The notes below the pieces were generated by a model. It was not told the DNA's origin. It did not search any database and saw only the letters and a list, made by a program, of their open reading frames with translations. Shown here piece after piece: positions 24,049-38,574 of a stretch of 64,000 nucleotides of DNA (position 1 is the first letter of the stretch; every line of letters begins with the position of its first letter). The DNA is from Andrena cerasifolii (lineage: Eukaryota; Arthropoda; Insecta; Hymenoptera; Andrenidae). The stretch is from assembly GCF_050908995.1 (NCBI RefSeq), contig NC_135133.1, forward strand, positions 5,808,001 through 5,872,000, given 5' to 3'. A program made the translations under genes and the position numbers.

Positions 24049-25508
24049 AGTAGTTGTGGTTCTGTGCATATTTTTTTTTCATTAAATGCAATATTGTATT
24101 CTATTTACGATCGAGAACTTCGTTTAATTTTATGCTAGCAATGCGTAGAAAGTTTTACGATCGTTATTCTCGCAAATTGCATAATGTCTCTAAGAATATT
24201 AAAATTTACTACTCGAATGGAACTTTGAAAGCAGTAGGACTTTGTGAATCTCCAAATTTTAATTTGGTTGTTTCTATACTTGGTAAATATTTGTTCTATT
24301 TAGAATAGGCTTAACGAATATGCTTTTCGTCTATAACGACGCTACATATGACTCTTAATAAAAATATTATATATAGAGTGGGTAGGGGGACAGGTGAAAT
24401 AAAACAACTGTTTGTTTTTCCTCGTGGTTCGACAGTTTCTTGTTGAATCGACGATTAATTAATACGCAAGTAATATCACAGTTGCGAGGAGCGATCGACG
24501 CGATCGCTTCTCATTGCTTTTCCTTACATTCCCTGGACAGACACCCCGAACGGAAATCCAGGCTTAATTCCAGGCGTTTTGTTAGTAACAATTAAATAAC
24601 GACCCCTAAATTAACGTCCGACTAACTTACTCCCGCCTCGTCGATTGCTCTGAACTGTCCGTCAACGTTAATCGAAGAAGTACTTGTGCGACTTACGAAA
24701 TTTTGCCCAACGACGATAACACTACCATCTAATCGCTTTGCTATCCTATTGCCGGCCCTCCTTATCGATCCGAGTCGTGAACTCGATCTACCATTCCACG
24801 AACAGTCGAGAAATCGGAGGATTGGTTCAAACAGGACACAAAGTCTAATCGTTTTTTTTATCCATCTATCGCGTCGTCTTCTATCTTAATACAAAAAAAA
24901 AAAGAAAAGAAGGAGAGAGAAAGGTTCTACGATACACGTCGAATCCGGAGGACTCGGCAGTCCTCCCGTGGAATACTCGACCGTCCCAACGAGTTCGGAT
25001 CGCGTTGAGCTAATCTGTCCGCGCTTATACTAAAACCTAGTTCATTACACGAACGTAATTACTGAGTTCTCACGTACCGCACGCAGAACACGGTGCAATA
25101 CAGCCTTTGAAACTTTATCTCTAATCGAGAACGTCTAAACGAGTTGCCCTAACGGTCTAAGTGAGAATATACACGTACGCCTGTATATACGAATTGATTC
25201 GGTCGATCGTGATCGAGGACATTCGATTAAGAAGTCCTCTGCTTCGTTGGGGAAACGTTTTTCTTCCTAGTTTCCCTCGTTTCGCATTCCTCCTCGTTCA
25301 TCGTCCTCACGATCGTCCACGGTCCTCTGACTGCTAGTCAGCTTCGGCCTAGTTGTATTTGTCGCGAATTCTCACTGGAATCAAGAGCGAACAGCGCGTA
25401 GATGAACGGATATTAGATTTATAGATCTCAAAGATTCGAGAGCATCGGTACCGTATTGGAGACCGTTTGGAAGTAAGCTGTACGATTCAGTGATAAAGGT
25501 GCAGTGCA
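24049..25508. other. region between nudC exon 4 and the transmembrane-protein gene
   Basis: Contains AATAAA at 24357-24362 on the plus strand, which could end a short nudC transcript, and an A-run near 24892-24903. The part next to 25509 would be 3' UTR of the minus-strand gene if its protein ends at the stop codon seen. I searched it for the missing NudC CS-domain exons and saw none. Confidence 0.4.
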
Positions 25509-26609
25509 CTAACTTTCCATGTAAAGGATCCCGAGAAGCAGGCCGACCATGAATAGGAAGCTCATCGTACAGACGAGCACGGTTAGCTGGTTTCTCGCGC
25601 AGCAGGACTTCCTGTAGACGGTCGTTGGTCTACCTAAACCGTTCACGACGGTGAAGTGGGTGCTGCTCGCCATCGAGGCGGTGTCCATCGGTTTCGGCGT
25701 TGTCACCGTGGGCGGATGAATGGCTGCGAGATTGGCCAAATTCGCGGCTGTCAATAGCAACGTGCCTGACGCGGCACTCTGTAACACACCAGCGTTATAG
25801 TTCATCGATCAGTTGTCCAGCTCTGATTTGAAATGGTGTGAAATCCCTTTGATCTCCTCCGATCATCTCAAACAGTAACTCTGAACGTATGGACCGTGAT
25901 GATCGAACCTAGCGAGTCATTGTCTGGTCTAGTCTTTGGGGTTTGCGTCTTCTTCGAACTCGGACAACAGACTGTCAAACTATGTCACCACGTCGTTCTG
26001 TCTGTTCCTCAAGTTCTCCATGATACATGTTCAATCTACAATCAAATCCCAACTATCTCTTTTCTCTTGGGTACCCGCAGAAATTGCCACAGAAATTCTA
26101 CAAATCCGTCTAACCCAGACCTAGATATCCTCAAGTTATTCTAGTTTCCTCAAACACACTTCCCAGTTGTGGGAGTACATGGAACCGAAATAAGTCCAAA
26201 CACCAGTCTGCGGTTCAGTTAGTCCGTTCGTCAGGTAGACCTGTCTCGCAGGTCTTCTTTCATCCGAAGTCCATCGCTCTGTGGACCTGAAACTCAGTTG
26301 TTCTTATTTTTGAAAGTTCAGACACGCCCGTATCTCAAAAGTCCACCCCCTTTCGAGGCTCGTCCTCCTCCAAGCCTGACACCAATTGTCAGCCACCCTC
26401 CCGCGTGGTTAACGCGATTCGCTTACGTGTGTACTGGCGGTGGAGCCCTGCGACGACGTGGACCCTCTTGAAGGCGAGTTCGGGTGAAGATGATGAGCCC
26501 AGCTACCATTTTCGCTGTCCCTCTCGCTTCGCCCGACCAAGGACGGCCTTGGGATGTGCCAGGAAAGCGGGCTGCTCGCTACCGCCGTCGTAGCCGGCGT
26601 CGCCTCGAT
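25509..26609 (-). CDS. single-pass transmembrane protein, two 3' exons
   Basis: Two minus-strand exons, 26609-26427 and 25778-25509, join in phase 0 with good signals (acceptor TTGGTTTCAG, donor CAC|GTAAGC, acceptor GTGTTACAG). The first codes 61 residues rich in Ser, Thr, Pro and His (e.g. SPSRGSTSSQGSTAST). The second codes 89 residues ending in a hydrophobic helix, QLTVLVCTMSFLFMVGLLLG, preceded by YRKSCCARN. The basic residues and paired cysteines suggest a cytoplasmic N-terminal side with possible palmitoylation. The frame stops three residues after the helix (MES), which would make a tail-anchored protein. A weak donor (AAA|GTTAGT) just before the stop could instead splice to an ectodomain, making a type II membrane protein. 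I do not recognise the family. Unrelated chance frames are unlikely to give two phase-matched exons plus a helix. Confidence 0.6.
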
Positions 26610-29600
26610 CTGAAACCAACGTAAATCGACGTGAAGCTTCGATTGCATAAGCGATAATGTCGCGCCGATTACACTTCTCCGCCTCGCCCGCATGTCCTCC
26701 ACCTGCAGCCGCGTGTCGTTTATCTGTCGCTGTTGGAACATTACTCTACATGTAGTTACGGTATCTCTGTTTCATCTGTATCTCAACGAGCCGCGGTCGC
26801 GATTGACCAATAAACAGATTAAGTGGCCACTTAAAACGGCGTATTTTAAGCCGATACCAAACACCTCTGCCTCGTCTCCCATTCTCATCCGTCAGTTCTC
26901 TGACTCCGTATCGCCACCTTCGCGCGAATCCAGCCGTCGATTATTAATTAGCTACCCGCCGCCTAGGGGCGTCGGGAACTCCGCGTGGATTTCGCGCGTT
27001 AACCAACCCAGCCGCGCCAGGCGCATTGTATTCGCTTGTCCCCGCCAGTTTCTCTACATGCTCGCGTCATAAACAAAACTTTGCATACCAGCCGCCGAGG
27101 GTTTTCGAAAGCGTGTCGCAATGTCTCATTGTTCTAGCGGCGGTCCCATCTGCGGGTAGCCGTATTCGCCTGGCGTCTTTCACCGACGTCGAAATACCAA
27201 CGGGAATGATGCACCGAACGAAATCGCGCGGGCCCGAGCCTCTGTCGGGCTCCCCTCGAGCGTACAGAGAACCGTGCCCTCGCGGTTTCCAGAAACTCCG
27301 CGTGGAAACGCGTTGGTAGAGGGAATCTAACGAGACTCTTAACAGCTCGAGTCGCGCGAGACGCGACAGCCTGATCGTGTCGCAGGAGCGCGTGATTCCA
27401 TCCTAGTCGATCATAAGGCAAGCCAGAAAAGACCTCTCGAGGAGGCTAGCCACTTCTCGAAGGAAGAATTTCGGCGTGCACCCAGGGGCGCCCGGCTCTC
27501 GGCATTCCGGTTTGATCGTTACGCAACAACGGTACTCTCGAATTCCTCCGGCCGGCTCGTAACGTTCCACGGTAATTTTTTGCACCGTCGCGATTTCTTG
27601 GTCCTCCTCATCGTCGCTTCGTTTCCTCGATTCGTGAAGCACGGTCCTGCTGGCTGGGCAAGGTGCACGGCCGCGGACGCGTTCAGGGCCAAAGCCGAAC
27701 GCAGCCGCGGCCCGCGCGCCGTTTCCGCGACTTTGACACTGGAGGTCCCAGCGGGCCCTGCTACTTACAAGCGTGTACACGCCGATTACGCCAGTTAATT
27801 GGCCATTTTCGCACGTAAATCAGCCGCGTTTCGCACCGCTCAGGCCTACCTTCGCCCGCTGGCCGCCGCCCAAGGTCCACCGAGGTCTCTGCCTTCTTTC
27901 CCGTTCCCGCGCCTTTTCCATCGGCGCCTATGCTCCAGATCGAAGGTACCGGCCCTAATGGAGCACCGCGGCCGACTGGCCCCACGATTTATGCGTCCTG
28001 TCCCGGGCGTGGTCGGCTCAGAAAATAACGTGGAAGCAGCCTTGCGCCGGCATTTTTGCCGATCGGACCCCACGATCTTCCGGGGCCCGACTGGCTAAGT
28101 GTTCCTCGAGCTACAAGCTCCGGGCAGCGATTTCAGAGACGTGATCGATTGGTGTCCAGGGATCGAAGGTCTCGCGGTGATGGATTTATCAGACCCCCCG
28201 ACGACGCGACTGAGTTTTTCTTACGGTGAATGATAGAAGCTGCTCGTAGGATGCCGAGTGATTTAAAAGGTGGGTGGAGGAATTTAGGGGCGCGCGTTGC
28301 CTGCAGAAATGGACAAATTGTGTGCAGTTAAAGTGTTCGTCAGGTGATTCGTCAACCAGAAACGCAGCTTGCGTAGTGGAACGTGATTGAAGACGAATTA
28401 ACTCGGTTTGCTCGCAGCAAATGCTGCGGCAGACGCAATGCTGCGTTTATTTATTTCGTATGGGTGTAATTGTTGATGTTTCGCGGCCACTTCATTCGTT
28501 TTGTTTTTGCCAAGGCACGTTCGAGTGGCGAGTTAACGTGTTAAGGGATGCGGGCAATTTATCGCAGGAGGAGAGTGATTTTTAAGGGAACCCTAATCAT
28601 CGTAGCCGTTCTTGAACTCCAGTCAATGAAAGTTACGTCGGAAAGGATTAAAAGCCACGCGACCCATATGTGGCGCAATAGATCCTAGACAATGGAGGAG
28701 AACGGCGGCGACGAATCGGCCGAGAATCGGAGTTTCATAACTGAATCTCGATACCTGACAGTGCTCGGTGTCGCTGGTGACAGGTATTCGTTGCCGAGCC
28801 GGTATATCTCGAAATTTTTGCCGGACACGCGGCGAGAGAGGGCCAGATACAGAGGGAGCGAGATCGAGAAAGAGAGAATGGCCTGGGCGACGCTCAAAGA
28901 GAGGCGTCGTTAAGAATTTTTGTGGAATTCAATATACTGGTCAGCCTCGAAGCGCCGCACCTGTACTCTCGGCCCCACCGTAACACGACACTCTGAAACT
29001 TCCATTTTCCCCCCTCGCGATTATTATTCTCGCCCTGTATATGGGACGCTCGAACAATTCTTCCCTCGATCTTCCTCTCGCCGTCCTCTGGAGGAACGGA
29101 AGGGATGAGAAATCGCGAACAACCGCCGTCGAAACGAGCACAGATGGAAGGCAGTACATTTCTTATGTTACCATTAATTGGCACTGATCTCCATTGATCA
29201 TTAGCCGAGGGATCTACACCTTTGGCTAGCTTTTGAAGCATTGATGCATCGAGGGTATCTTAGAGTTTCTAGATGATCGCCTATTTAAGTACCATGCTCA
29301 GCTCCACTTGAGTGATTGAAGAAAAATCAGTCCTTCTTGCGCAGTACAGCCTTTGGCATAACATCCTTCGGATGGTGGTCTGTAAATGTTACCTCATCGT
29401 GCACATCTACAGAACACATCGGTTCATCGATCTTGGCTCCTCTTGTTTGGCCACGTTGCACTCCTCTTAATGCGCTTCGAGGCTTCGAGTAGAGATTTTT
29501 GGGAGTAGCCAGCCGGCTGACGTTTCCCTCCTCCACTCGAATGCCGTTCTGTTTGTTCCTCTTCCATTACGTATGCAAAGATTCGCTTCGTAAGGAAGCC

Positions 29601-32600
29601 AGTGACTCGACTGGAATTCCACGTCACCTCGAAGCAGACCGGTTGCACTAGCAGGAGGTATAGGTCCGAGGATCATCCCAGGAGCGCCACGTCAGCCGAC
29701 ACCTGGGGCTATGTTTCCTCGTTACCGATACTCCAGGGTAGATACGGCTTCATCCGCGTCTAATGAGCATCGTCTCGCGGATGAACATACGATCATAAAA
29801 AGATATATGTTACAAGGTAGCGATAACAGATTCCGTGGCTTCACCTTGTCAAGCTTGCCAGAGATTGCTTTCCCCGAGGGATGGCGATGCAATTATTTTC
29901 CTTGGTTCATTTGGTCCTTATGCTTAAGGAGGCAGAATCCGTTTCTGCCCACTTCCAAGCAGCTTAACGGATCGGCCAACGTTTTTTCCTCCTACATCGA
30001 AAGGTGTCGTTTAGGCTACTGTTTGCATATCTAGAGTCAATAATCCAGCCCACAAAGGAGTCTCTTCGCGATTAAGGATTCACAGCGGTGTCTTCAAAAA
30101 CATATTCTAAGAACACGTCAGTTTTCAGTATAGATGCGTGGAACCCGGATCTCTGCGAGCGTACCGCTATTCCGAATCATCTGAAATTTCTGAATCCAGA
30201 CTATACTACCCCACACCAGAACAATTTCCACCAGCTTTCAAAGCAGTACGTACATGCAAAGTGCAAGAACGCGACGCCCCAACCAGTGTCACATTACGAT
30301 CGCAGCAGGGATGTCACGCGACATTTAAACGTCTCCTCTTCCCGCGGCCGGGAAATCACGAAGGCACGCGGATCCATTACGGCCTCATATTAGTTTACCT
30401 GAACGCGGCTCCTATCTTAGCAAACGCCGATCGTCCCCCTAGGTTTCGTTCAAGGATGTCTCTAATAACAGCGAACATTACGTGTCCCCCATGGGTCCGC
30501 GTAATGTAACGCCTTCGTTACGTCGGTGTCAGGTACCAATCACGCAGTCATTACTCCGACGATCGTTAAGGTGAACGCAATTAAAATCGCGGCTCACGTG
30601 TATCGCGATACATACCCTCCCCCGCAGCCACGCGCTCGCCAGGAAAAAAGCCACCCGTTTGCGTATTATCAAAAGCGATTGTACGAATCCGAGAACCTAC
30701 CATTTTCCACTATAAAGATCCCGGGGAGGCAATAATTTTAATAATGCACAAGTTTCGACACGCTCTCGTTCTCAGTCCCCGCGCTCGTGTGCCCCGTTCT
30801 CGTTCTCTCGCCGCGCGGTAAACGTTGCCTCACAGAAAGCATAAATCTAAGAACCGTTTGCCGCGATCGTCTACATATTTTGCAACGCGTCCGACGCTCT
30901 CATTACGTCGGACGATTGCACGGCTCCGGTGTTCACCATCGACCAGCCTCGGCCGGAGAAAAATGGTAGCCCCTCGATTACGATCTGCCGCGGATCCTCG
31001 CGGTCGATTGGGATCATCGGGCTTATCGTTTATGATCGACACTTTGCGCCACGGGTCCTTGAAACCACTGTTGGCGCAGGCGAGGCAGAACCAGAACATG
31101 GACGCTGATGAAACTTCCGATGCACTTCAAAAGTCGCGGATAAGTGCAGAGTCTTCTAAGAGCTTGGCAGAATTGTACCGTTTAGAAGACAGAGGTGGAA
31201 GAGTGATGAGTCAGTATTTACACTACGGTCCAGAAGTCTTGTGTCATAGAAAGTAGAAGATTCAAGTGAGCCAAGACTTTGAGCAGTTACGTCCTTGGTT
31301 CGAACAATTTCCAAAGATCCATTGAGAAAGTTTCTGTGTTCGGGAGTCTGAATACCAGATCTGGACACTTTCTCCCGCAAGCGTTGCTTCACTCGTCGGA
31401 ACGGTGATCATCTAGATTTATGGACTTGGAGATCTTAGAGGAACTTCAGTATCATCCGTTAGCCACTCTATTATCCTCCCTCAGGGGTACACTCTTTCAT
31501 ACATCTGAGAATTCTGAGTTCTATCTGACAGAGGGAGTAGGAAGCAACAGAACGTGTCATCGCTGTTTTCCTATTCGTCGCAAGAAAGCAACGGTCCGCT
31601 GGAGAAGCATATCGCAACGGCCTCCATAGATTTGCAAATGAGATGCCGCCAGGATATTGGCGTTTCCCTTATTCACGACACGCGGAAGGAGCACGCGTTG
31701 TAACGCGTTGTGCCTCGATTTTAAGAGCTGTTCGAGGCTGCTCGCGCAACACTCGCCCGCAGATAAGAGCGTTTGTTCCGCGAGCTACGACGGAAGGAGA
31801 GAACCGGAGAAAACCGTGCAACGCACACACCGGTGATTCCGTATGCGAGCGAGCATCGATACACGCCGGGCTGATTCAGGAAACGGCTTTCTTCCTCTTC
31901 TCCAGAAGCTTCTAAAGAGGATTCTCTCTGCGCGCGTAACACGAGGACTTTCGTTCTCTCGCCGGCTAAACCGTCGTAAGAGTCGAGTGTCTGCGGGTAG
32001 AGAGACCGATATTACGGGAGAAGAAACGACTGCTGATCGATCGACGACGAAATTTATCGGTGAATAATCAACTCACCTTGGTCGCGTACGATGAATCGAT
32101 CAGCGGCTAAACGCGAGCCTTAACGAGAACAGAAGCGTTCCACGATAATGACGGATGATTGCCAATAAGGACTCGGCCGGTTGTATACATATCTCATTTG
32201 GATTCATCGGGGGCAACCTTTTGCCGGCGTTTCGACGGCCTTTTTTCTTGTAAATCGACCTGGTATCTACTAATTGGCGATCACAGCGGCCTCGTCGGCG
32301 CCGTACGGAAAGAGGAAGGCGAGAGAAGGACATTTAGACAGACGCCAATTTACGTTACACTTTTCACGCTTCCCTGCCGATCGCCCTCGATACAGGACAA
32401 GGAAAACCAAACGAGGGGAACCTTCGTTGATCGCGCGATGTCGCCGCGGAAGTAACGATGATCGATGCGTATAACGCTATGTAAAGGCTAATTGCATCCG
32501 GGATCGTTAAGACGCTTCAAAGCGATCGGTGCAGTGGACTCCGCGCTTTCTGGATATCGTCAACGGCTGTCGAGACAATTACTTCATAACCGTGATCGCT

Positions 32601-35600
32601 GGTAAATGGTCGTCAAGGTTATTAAACAGAATCGCTGGAAGCGTGCCTGGGATCCTGGGAATTGGACATGCTCGATCGTTTGTGGATCATTTCACTGGCT
32701 TCCTCTTCAAAGTTACCTAATCACCCCTGGTCAAAGAGATTCTAGCAAGTTCTTCTCGACGATTGCAACTTTTTACATGCGGTGATCTTCGAGCCTCTTT
32801 ATAATTTAGGGGTAGCAAGTCTTCGAGGTACTGTCACCTTGTCTGCGCATAGTCGTCTAGCTCTACTTTCAGTGGTAACTTGCTATCGAAGCCCAGCTTT
32901 CCCGGCGAACTACTCGCCACTTGTCTTCAGAGTTATGCATCAACGTTATGTCATCGGGCCCGCGTAAATTTAATTAGCCCATGTGATTTGCACGCTCGGC
33001 GACTCCTTCGCTTTTCCCTCGCGGATCAGAATTCGCCACTCGTTTATCTTCATTAGCCCGCAGTGGACCCCCGAGCCTGGCCCGTGGCGATCTGTCAAAC
33101 GCAACGAGAGATTCAACGCCAGGAGCTGCGCTACCTTTTCCACGTAGCTCGTGGCCACGTTGACGCTAGTCACTGGTATCTCGAGTCCCTCGGCTTCTCG
33201 ACCGGCTCTCCTCGTTCTTTTCCCTTGTGACTCGTACTCGTCCTCATCGCGATTGGCAGCTGCACTTCAGAGACCTCGAGGACGCGTTCGACAATGCAAA
33301 ACTGCAAACAAAACTTTCCATTCCACCTACCTGAAGCTGGACAGCCGACGCGTTTTCGGCTCCAAAACTTTCGAACGCTTTCTTTCCACCGATCACTTGC
33401 AAAGAACTCCACGTTCGATGGAGAATAAGATTTACCGCTATCGTCGCTGATAGTGCCGCGAATCGCTATCATTTATCCTCTTCGCATAGCCTCGAGCGTC
33501 AATCGCCGACTGGATCCCCGATCGGCGCTCGATCAATCGCATCGACGGCACGGGTCCGTTGCTTCCCCCTCGATACTTTTCCTCCCGCGAAAAGTTCGCG
33601 CAACAGTCCATAAATCAACGGGCCCAGCCGCGGCTATAAATAATCCGAGCCGTGAATATATTGATTTCATAACGCCTGGCAGGGCGATTCTGTTCGTAAA
33701 TTATTTACGCGTGCGTCCACCGCGATCCACGACGATAAAAAGTACGTTGTCCGTGGCGCTGGCTGGTGGATGATGATCGCCGCGTCACGTCCTCGTCACC
33801 GACGTGAAATGCCACGGTGGTCTTACACTCCCAATCCAGGCGAACCTGTCGCGGACCTTCTCTAGGTCGTATGGAAACGACCGCTTCTGGTCGATTTGCA
33901 TTTACAACGTAAATAAAGAGTCTGCCAGAGCGGCGCTACGAAATTGCGACATCGCCGTCGGGGATTACGTCCGACTCGCGTGCCTATCTTTTCGTGTTCC
34001 CCTTTCGCACCGTTTGCCTTTCCCATTAACCCCTTTTCACCTTTGTCTCCGTCCTCTTTGCCTACCCTCTTCGTCTGTCTTTTCCACCAGGCTGTTATTG
34101 AGCGATACGTTTAATACGGCGTCGATCGTTTTCCAAGTCGGATCGAACCGTGTCATAATCCATCAGAGTCCTTATGCAGATGACGTGCGCAAGGATATCG
34201 CAATATAGCACCCCCACCGTCGTTCTCGCGCCGTGGACTAGAATCGGCGACTGTTTCTCCTTTTGAAAGCAGAAACGTGTAACAGAGGCACCCATTCGAA
34301 GATCGATCCGTGATAATCAGAAGACACCGCGGATGGTGATGCAGAGGATCGGTTCGTTGGGTTAATGGGAGATGCCAGGAACTTGTTAGAGAAATGTCAC
34401 AGCACCTTGGACCGCGGAATGAAAGTTTGACACACTTCGTTTCTATCACGGAACCTAATGAAATGTTTCCTTAATAAACCCAGCAGATGAGTAAGAGTGA
34501 ATTATATAATTGTTACGGCGGCTTGGGCGTTTCGGTGTCATCATCGTCGCCTGGTCATCGGTTTAAGTCGTTCCCAACGGACGTGGAAAGGACACGCCTA
34601 TTCGAAAATATGTTTCAAGCTCGCAGGTGGTAGCCGTGGTAATCCATGCATAGTTTGTTGTAAATAGGTTACCGTGGGAATACGATTGTAGATCTTAAGT
34701 GATATGTATCAATCTTTCACGCGCCTAATAGAGGTGTCGGGAACTTTATCGCTTAGTAATTCGAAGCTATGTTGATATCTTAAAGGTACTTCAGTGAGAA
34801 AGTCAAAGACAAATAGTAGCCCCGGGTCGATGCCTATTTTATTGAAAAACCAGTTCGTTCCTCGAAGTCCGTTCCGCGCTTATTTCCGACGCTCATGGGA
34901 ACCTCGAAAAACAACCAAAATACAGACTTAGCTGCTCAGAGCCGCTATTGGGAAGCATTTATTTCAAAATTGATTTGCCCGAATATATTTGCATACAACA
35001 GGAGGATGCACTCTATATTACAAAATCGATTTCTCCGGTCTGACTACCGAGGGAAAGAAACCACTTATTTTTCGTTCCGTCTCCGGTAATCGAGACCTTG
35101 ATGGAAGGCGTTTAGGAATCAGGTGCTCGGCGATTCGTGCGCGATCATCGGCTCCTTCGTTAGCGGCTGCTCGTTAATGTCATCGAGAGCTTTCCTAAGC
35201 CACCACGTAACCGGGCATATGGTCGGCGGACGATCCTCGCGGAGCAGATAAACGAGCCAGCACGGGCTACCATCAAGGTGGAAAGAGAAATCCACCAATC
35301 CACGCTTCCGAATCGCATGCTCCTCGCTTAAGGTCAACGACTGAAAATTGTTTTCGCACACCCGATGAATTAGTGCCCTAATCTCTCAGGGCCGCCGATC
35401 CTCCACTACCTCGCGCAACAACATGACGCAAGCCGATTCGCGTCCCCTCAAATGCGAAAACCATTAATCGCAGCTGGTGCGATAAAGGACGGTGATTCGA
35501 GGAATTAAAATTCGACACCGCGGAAATATATCGTCGATTATTTTAATGCTTTCGCTGGTATGCGAAGGTTATCGGTCACTAGTTACGAACAAGGCTGCCT

Positions 35601-38574
35601 CAGTTGTGAGGCGGAATTGTGACGTCTTGTCTTGTTCCACTCGAAAAAAAAACGATTCGAAAACACAGAACGAAGTTTATTTAGTGAAATCCTCGTTCTT
35701 GAGGAAATTGGCATTGAAAATTGTTGCGTCGATATTCGATCAATAGTCGTACAGCAACCGGGTGTACGTTTCCTGTGTCTTCAGCACTGGTTTCCTCGAA
35801 AACGAAGGCTGGTACGAAGAAGCTTTATAAGGGGAAACATAAGTAACGCGAGGATAACATACTTTACATGTTACTCTCGTTGTTTAAAATCTCAAACCCA
35901 CTTTTCCACCTTCTTGCTCGCATTCCCCGCGTCTGAATTACGCCGTGCATGACTAATCCAGTGACAGACATATACGCACACCGTTCCAACTCGACCCGAC
36001 GAGTTTCAGCCCTGAAGTTCTGGTGCACGCATGTGTATCGTAATCGCATGCAGAAACCGAGAGTGGTCGATGATGAAACGCGTCTCTCTACGTGATCTAA
36101 ATTGTAGGTTCGCGCGAAAGATCTCGCTCTCAGATTAAAAGATCGCGGCCGCAGTTGCGAGGGATATCGCGTTGTCATTGCAAATGATCGATAACGAGAG
36201 ACCACCCCCTTGAATCCACTTCTCGGATCGTTCCTTTTCCCATCTTGCCAGCGCGAGTCTCGCGAGGGATCACCGTCGACTGCACGCGGAGTACGGATGT
36301 CGATCTATAATCGATATCCATCCGTCCACCGATGCACACGATGTTCCGCGAGACGAAAGCGGCTACTTCTTTTTTGACCTTTCGGGAACGATTCGCTTTC
36401 TGCCGGGCAATGTGAGTTTCACTATCGAAACTGTACAAGGTGAACGCAGTACATAAATCAGGATGATTTCCTCTCGCTGAAATCACTCCTCTAAAGATCG
36501 TGTGTACAGGGCGCTTCGAAATATGGGGCACACGTTGGAAATGAGAATTTAATGAATCGAAAGTGGATGAAGTGCAAGGAGAAACTCTGTTCCATGGATT
36601 TCGTTATAGATATTTATCAGAAGCCTGTAGTATGTACATGGATAGGAAACGTATGACTAAGTACACTATTTCTCTAGCAGGGGTGGCGAAGACCTGTTGC
36701 AACCGCAAGAAGAAGTTCTTCGAGCTTACTTAACAGGTTCATAACCAATTAACCTGCACTGTTCAGCTTCTTTTTCAATGAAAATCACATTACTTAGAGT
36801 TGCTGGTCTCGCGTGATTTGGAGCACCATATATATGATTCTTAAATCAGACGTGTCGATCAAAGTCCCGCCGAGAGTAGCGTTGTTCGCGGGCGTTTACA
36901 TACTGTAGAGTCATCGTTTACATTCAGCCTGTTCCTGGTCGTAAATTTTTCGGTTAAACCCGGTCCTCGAGTCGTTTAAAAATTATCAGCGAGCTTGGGC
37001 GAGGCTCCTCGGCGTTCTCCGCGAAGAACCACCGTGCGTAAGGTCGTAAACGATAGGACGCGAAGGAATTATGAAACAGGAATGTGAGAAATGGCCTACA
37101 GCTGGCTGGTTACCAGCTCCTCGGGAGTCTACCTAGAGCTACAGGACCATAAGAATCTTTCTTCGACTGCAGGCACTCTACCTTTATCGCGCAACGCCCA
37201 CCCACGCTCGCTGCATGGTAGCTTCTCCTTTTTTCCTACCACAATTACCAGGGATCCTTCTCAGGAAGTTGTATTTAAAGTTTAGACCCTCTTGGAGACC
37301 GCGAAAGGATGGCTACTGCTCGAAGTACCTATTATAACCACCACTGGAACCTTTGAGCGACATCTCGTATCCCAATAATTATTTCCACATGCATCGAAGA
37401 AGGAGAAAATCTCGCTAGAGGCGCAGCGACAGGCATACAGTTGCTAAGGAGGCTCGTCAAGTAAAATACATCCAGTGCTGTGTCAGACATCGCTTTTTTC
37501 GTCACTGTCGGCTCACAGAAGCTTACGGATTAAATCTTCGTAGACGCTGCTGCACAATGCAAATCGCTATTCGTTCGCGAATTACGTTCTACCAATATCT
37601 GGGAAGAATAACATCCTTCGCTTCTCAAGTGATGCTGGTAGGAGCGTTGCTTTTGCATTACATAAACCGTAGATGGGTGTCGGGCTTATTAAGTATTCGC
37701 GGTGAACGGTGTTACGGTATACGCACGCACGTTGCCCGTGAACCTAAAGTATTCGACGTCTTTTACCAGAATAACTCGATTATCAAGATCGCCGCCGCTT
37801 CGAGTTACGAATCGAGCCCGGTAATCGAGCATTGAACTTCTCAACGAGCACCGAAATAAACAGGATACCCCGCGCGAGTCCTGTAATTATCCGCGTTCTA
37901 CGTTCCACCTAAGGAAAAGTAGTTCCTGTTGAATAACGGTCGTGAAATTTTTCCTCGAACTTTCTCAAATTTTATGAATATTTTATGTAACTCGCCTTGA
38001 GTTACCGCCCGTTCGTTAGAAATTACACTCGAGGCGTGAAACTTTACGGTCCGCGATTGCACGAAGCTTTTTCGGGTTCTCCGTTGAGTTATGCGAATTG
38101 CGCGCATCTTCGGGAGCAGTTTATAGTTTCTCTTTATGCAAATCTTCTGTGCTTCAAGATTCGATGATATCGACCGGCATTTATTAGAATATACCTGGAT
38201 GCACTGCGCTTGTAACAGGAAAACTCTGAATTCCACAGTTGTATTCCTTCGTACTTTCCACTTGTTTAAATTACTTCTCATCGCTGCCCAGCTCGCCTGG
38301 GTCATCTACTTTTTGCGCCAGGAGTTTCGCGCCAAACGACCATTCGCGGCTGCGATTCCTCCTCGGAGCGTGAAAGTCCGACGAGTCCTTTGCCGTTCTG
38401 TAATCGTGACTGAATCTGTCCGCGGAACCGAGTCATCTCCGATGGCGGAAGGAACGGGGAATAGAAAGCAGTGGCATCGGGGGAAAGACAGACGCGCGCG
38501 AGTTCCGCGATGCAGCTCATCTCCGGCCGCCTACCGCGCGGTTGAATTAATCGTTAGTGCGATGAAGGACTTAC
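26610..38574 (-). other. probable long intron or intergenic region
   Basis: Twelve kilobases with no recognisable exon chain. If the initiator exon at 38575-38640 belongs to the transmembrane-protein gene, this is its first intron. Some minus-strand frames (near 27.4-27.7, 29.3-29.7 and 31.2-31.4 kb) look superficially protein-like. They have rival open frames on the same bases and no family match, so they are not called. No transposon was recognised. Confidence 0.4.

Noticed and set aside
29327..29676. Three overlapping minus-strand frames with basic, Pro-rich peptides
   Set aside because: None could be joined to a neighbouring exon by good splice sites, and the family could not be recognised.
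31156..31392. Protein-like minus-strand frame
   Set aside because: A second frame on the same strand over the same bases is also open and protein-like, which shows how easily such frames arise here.
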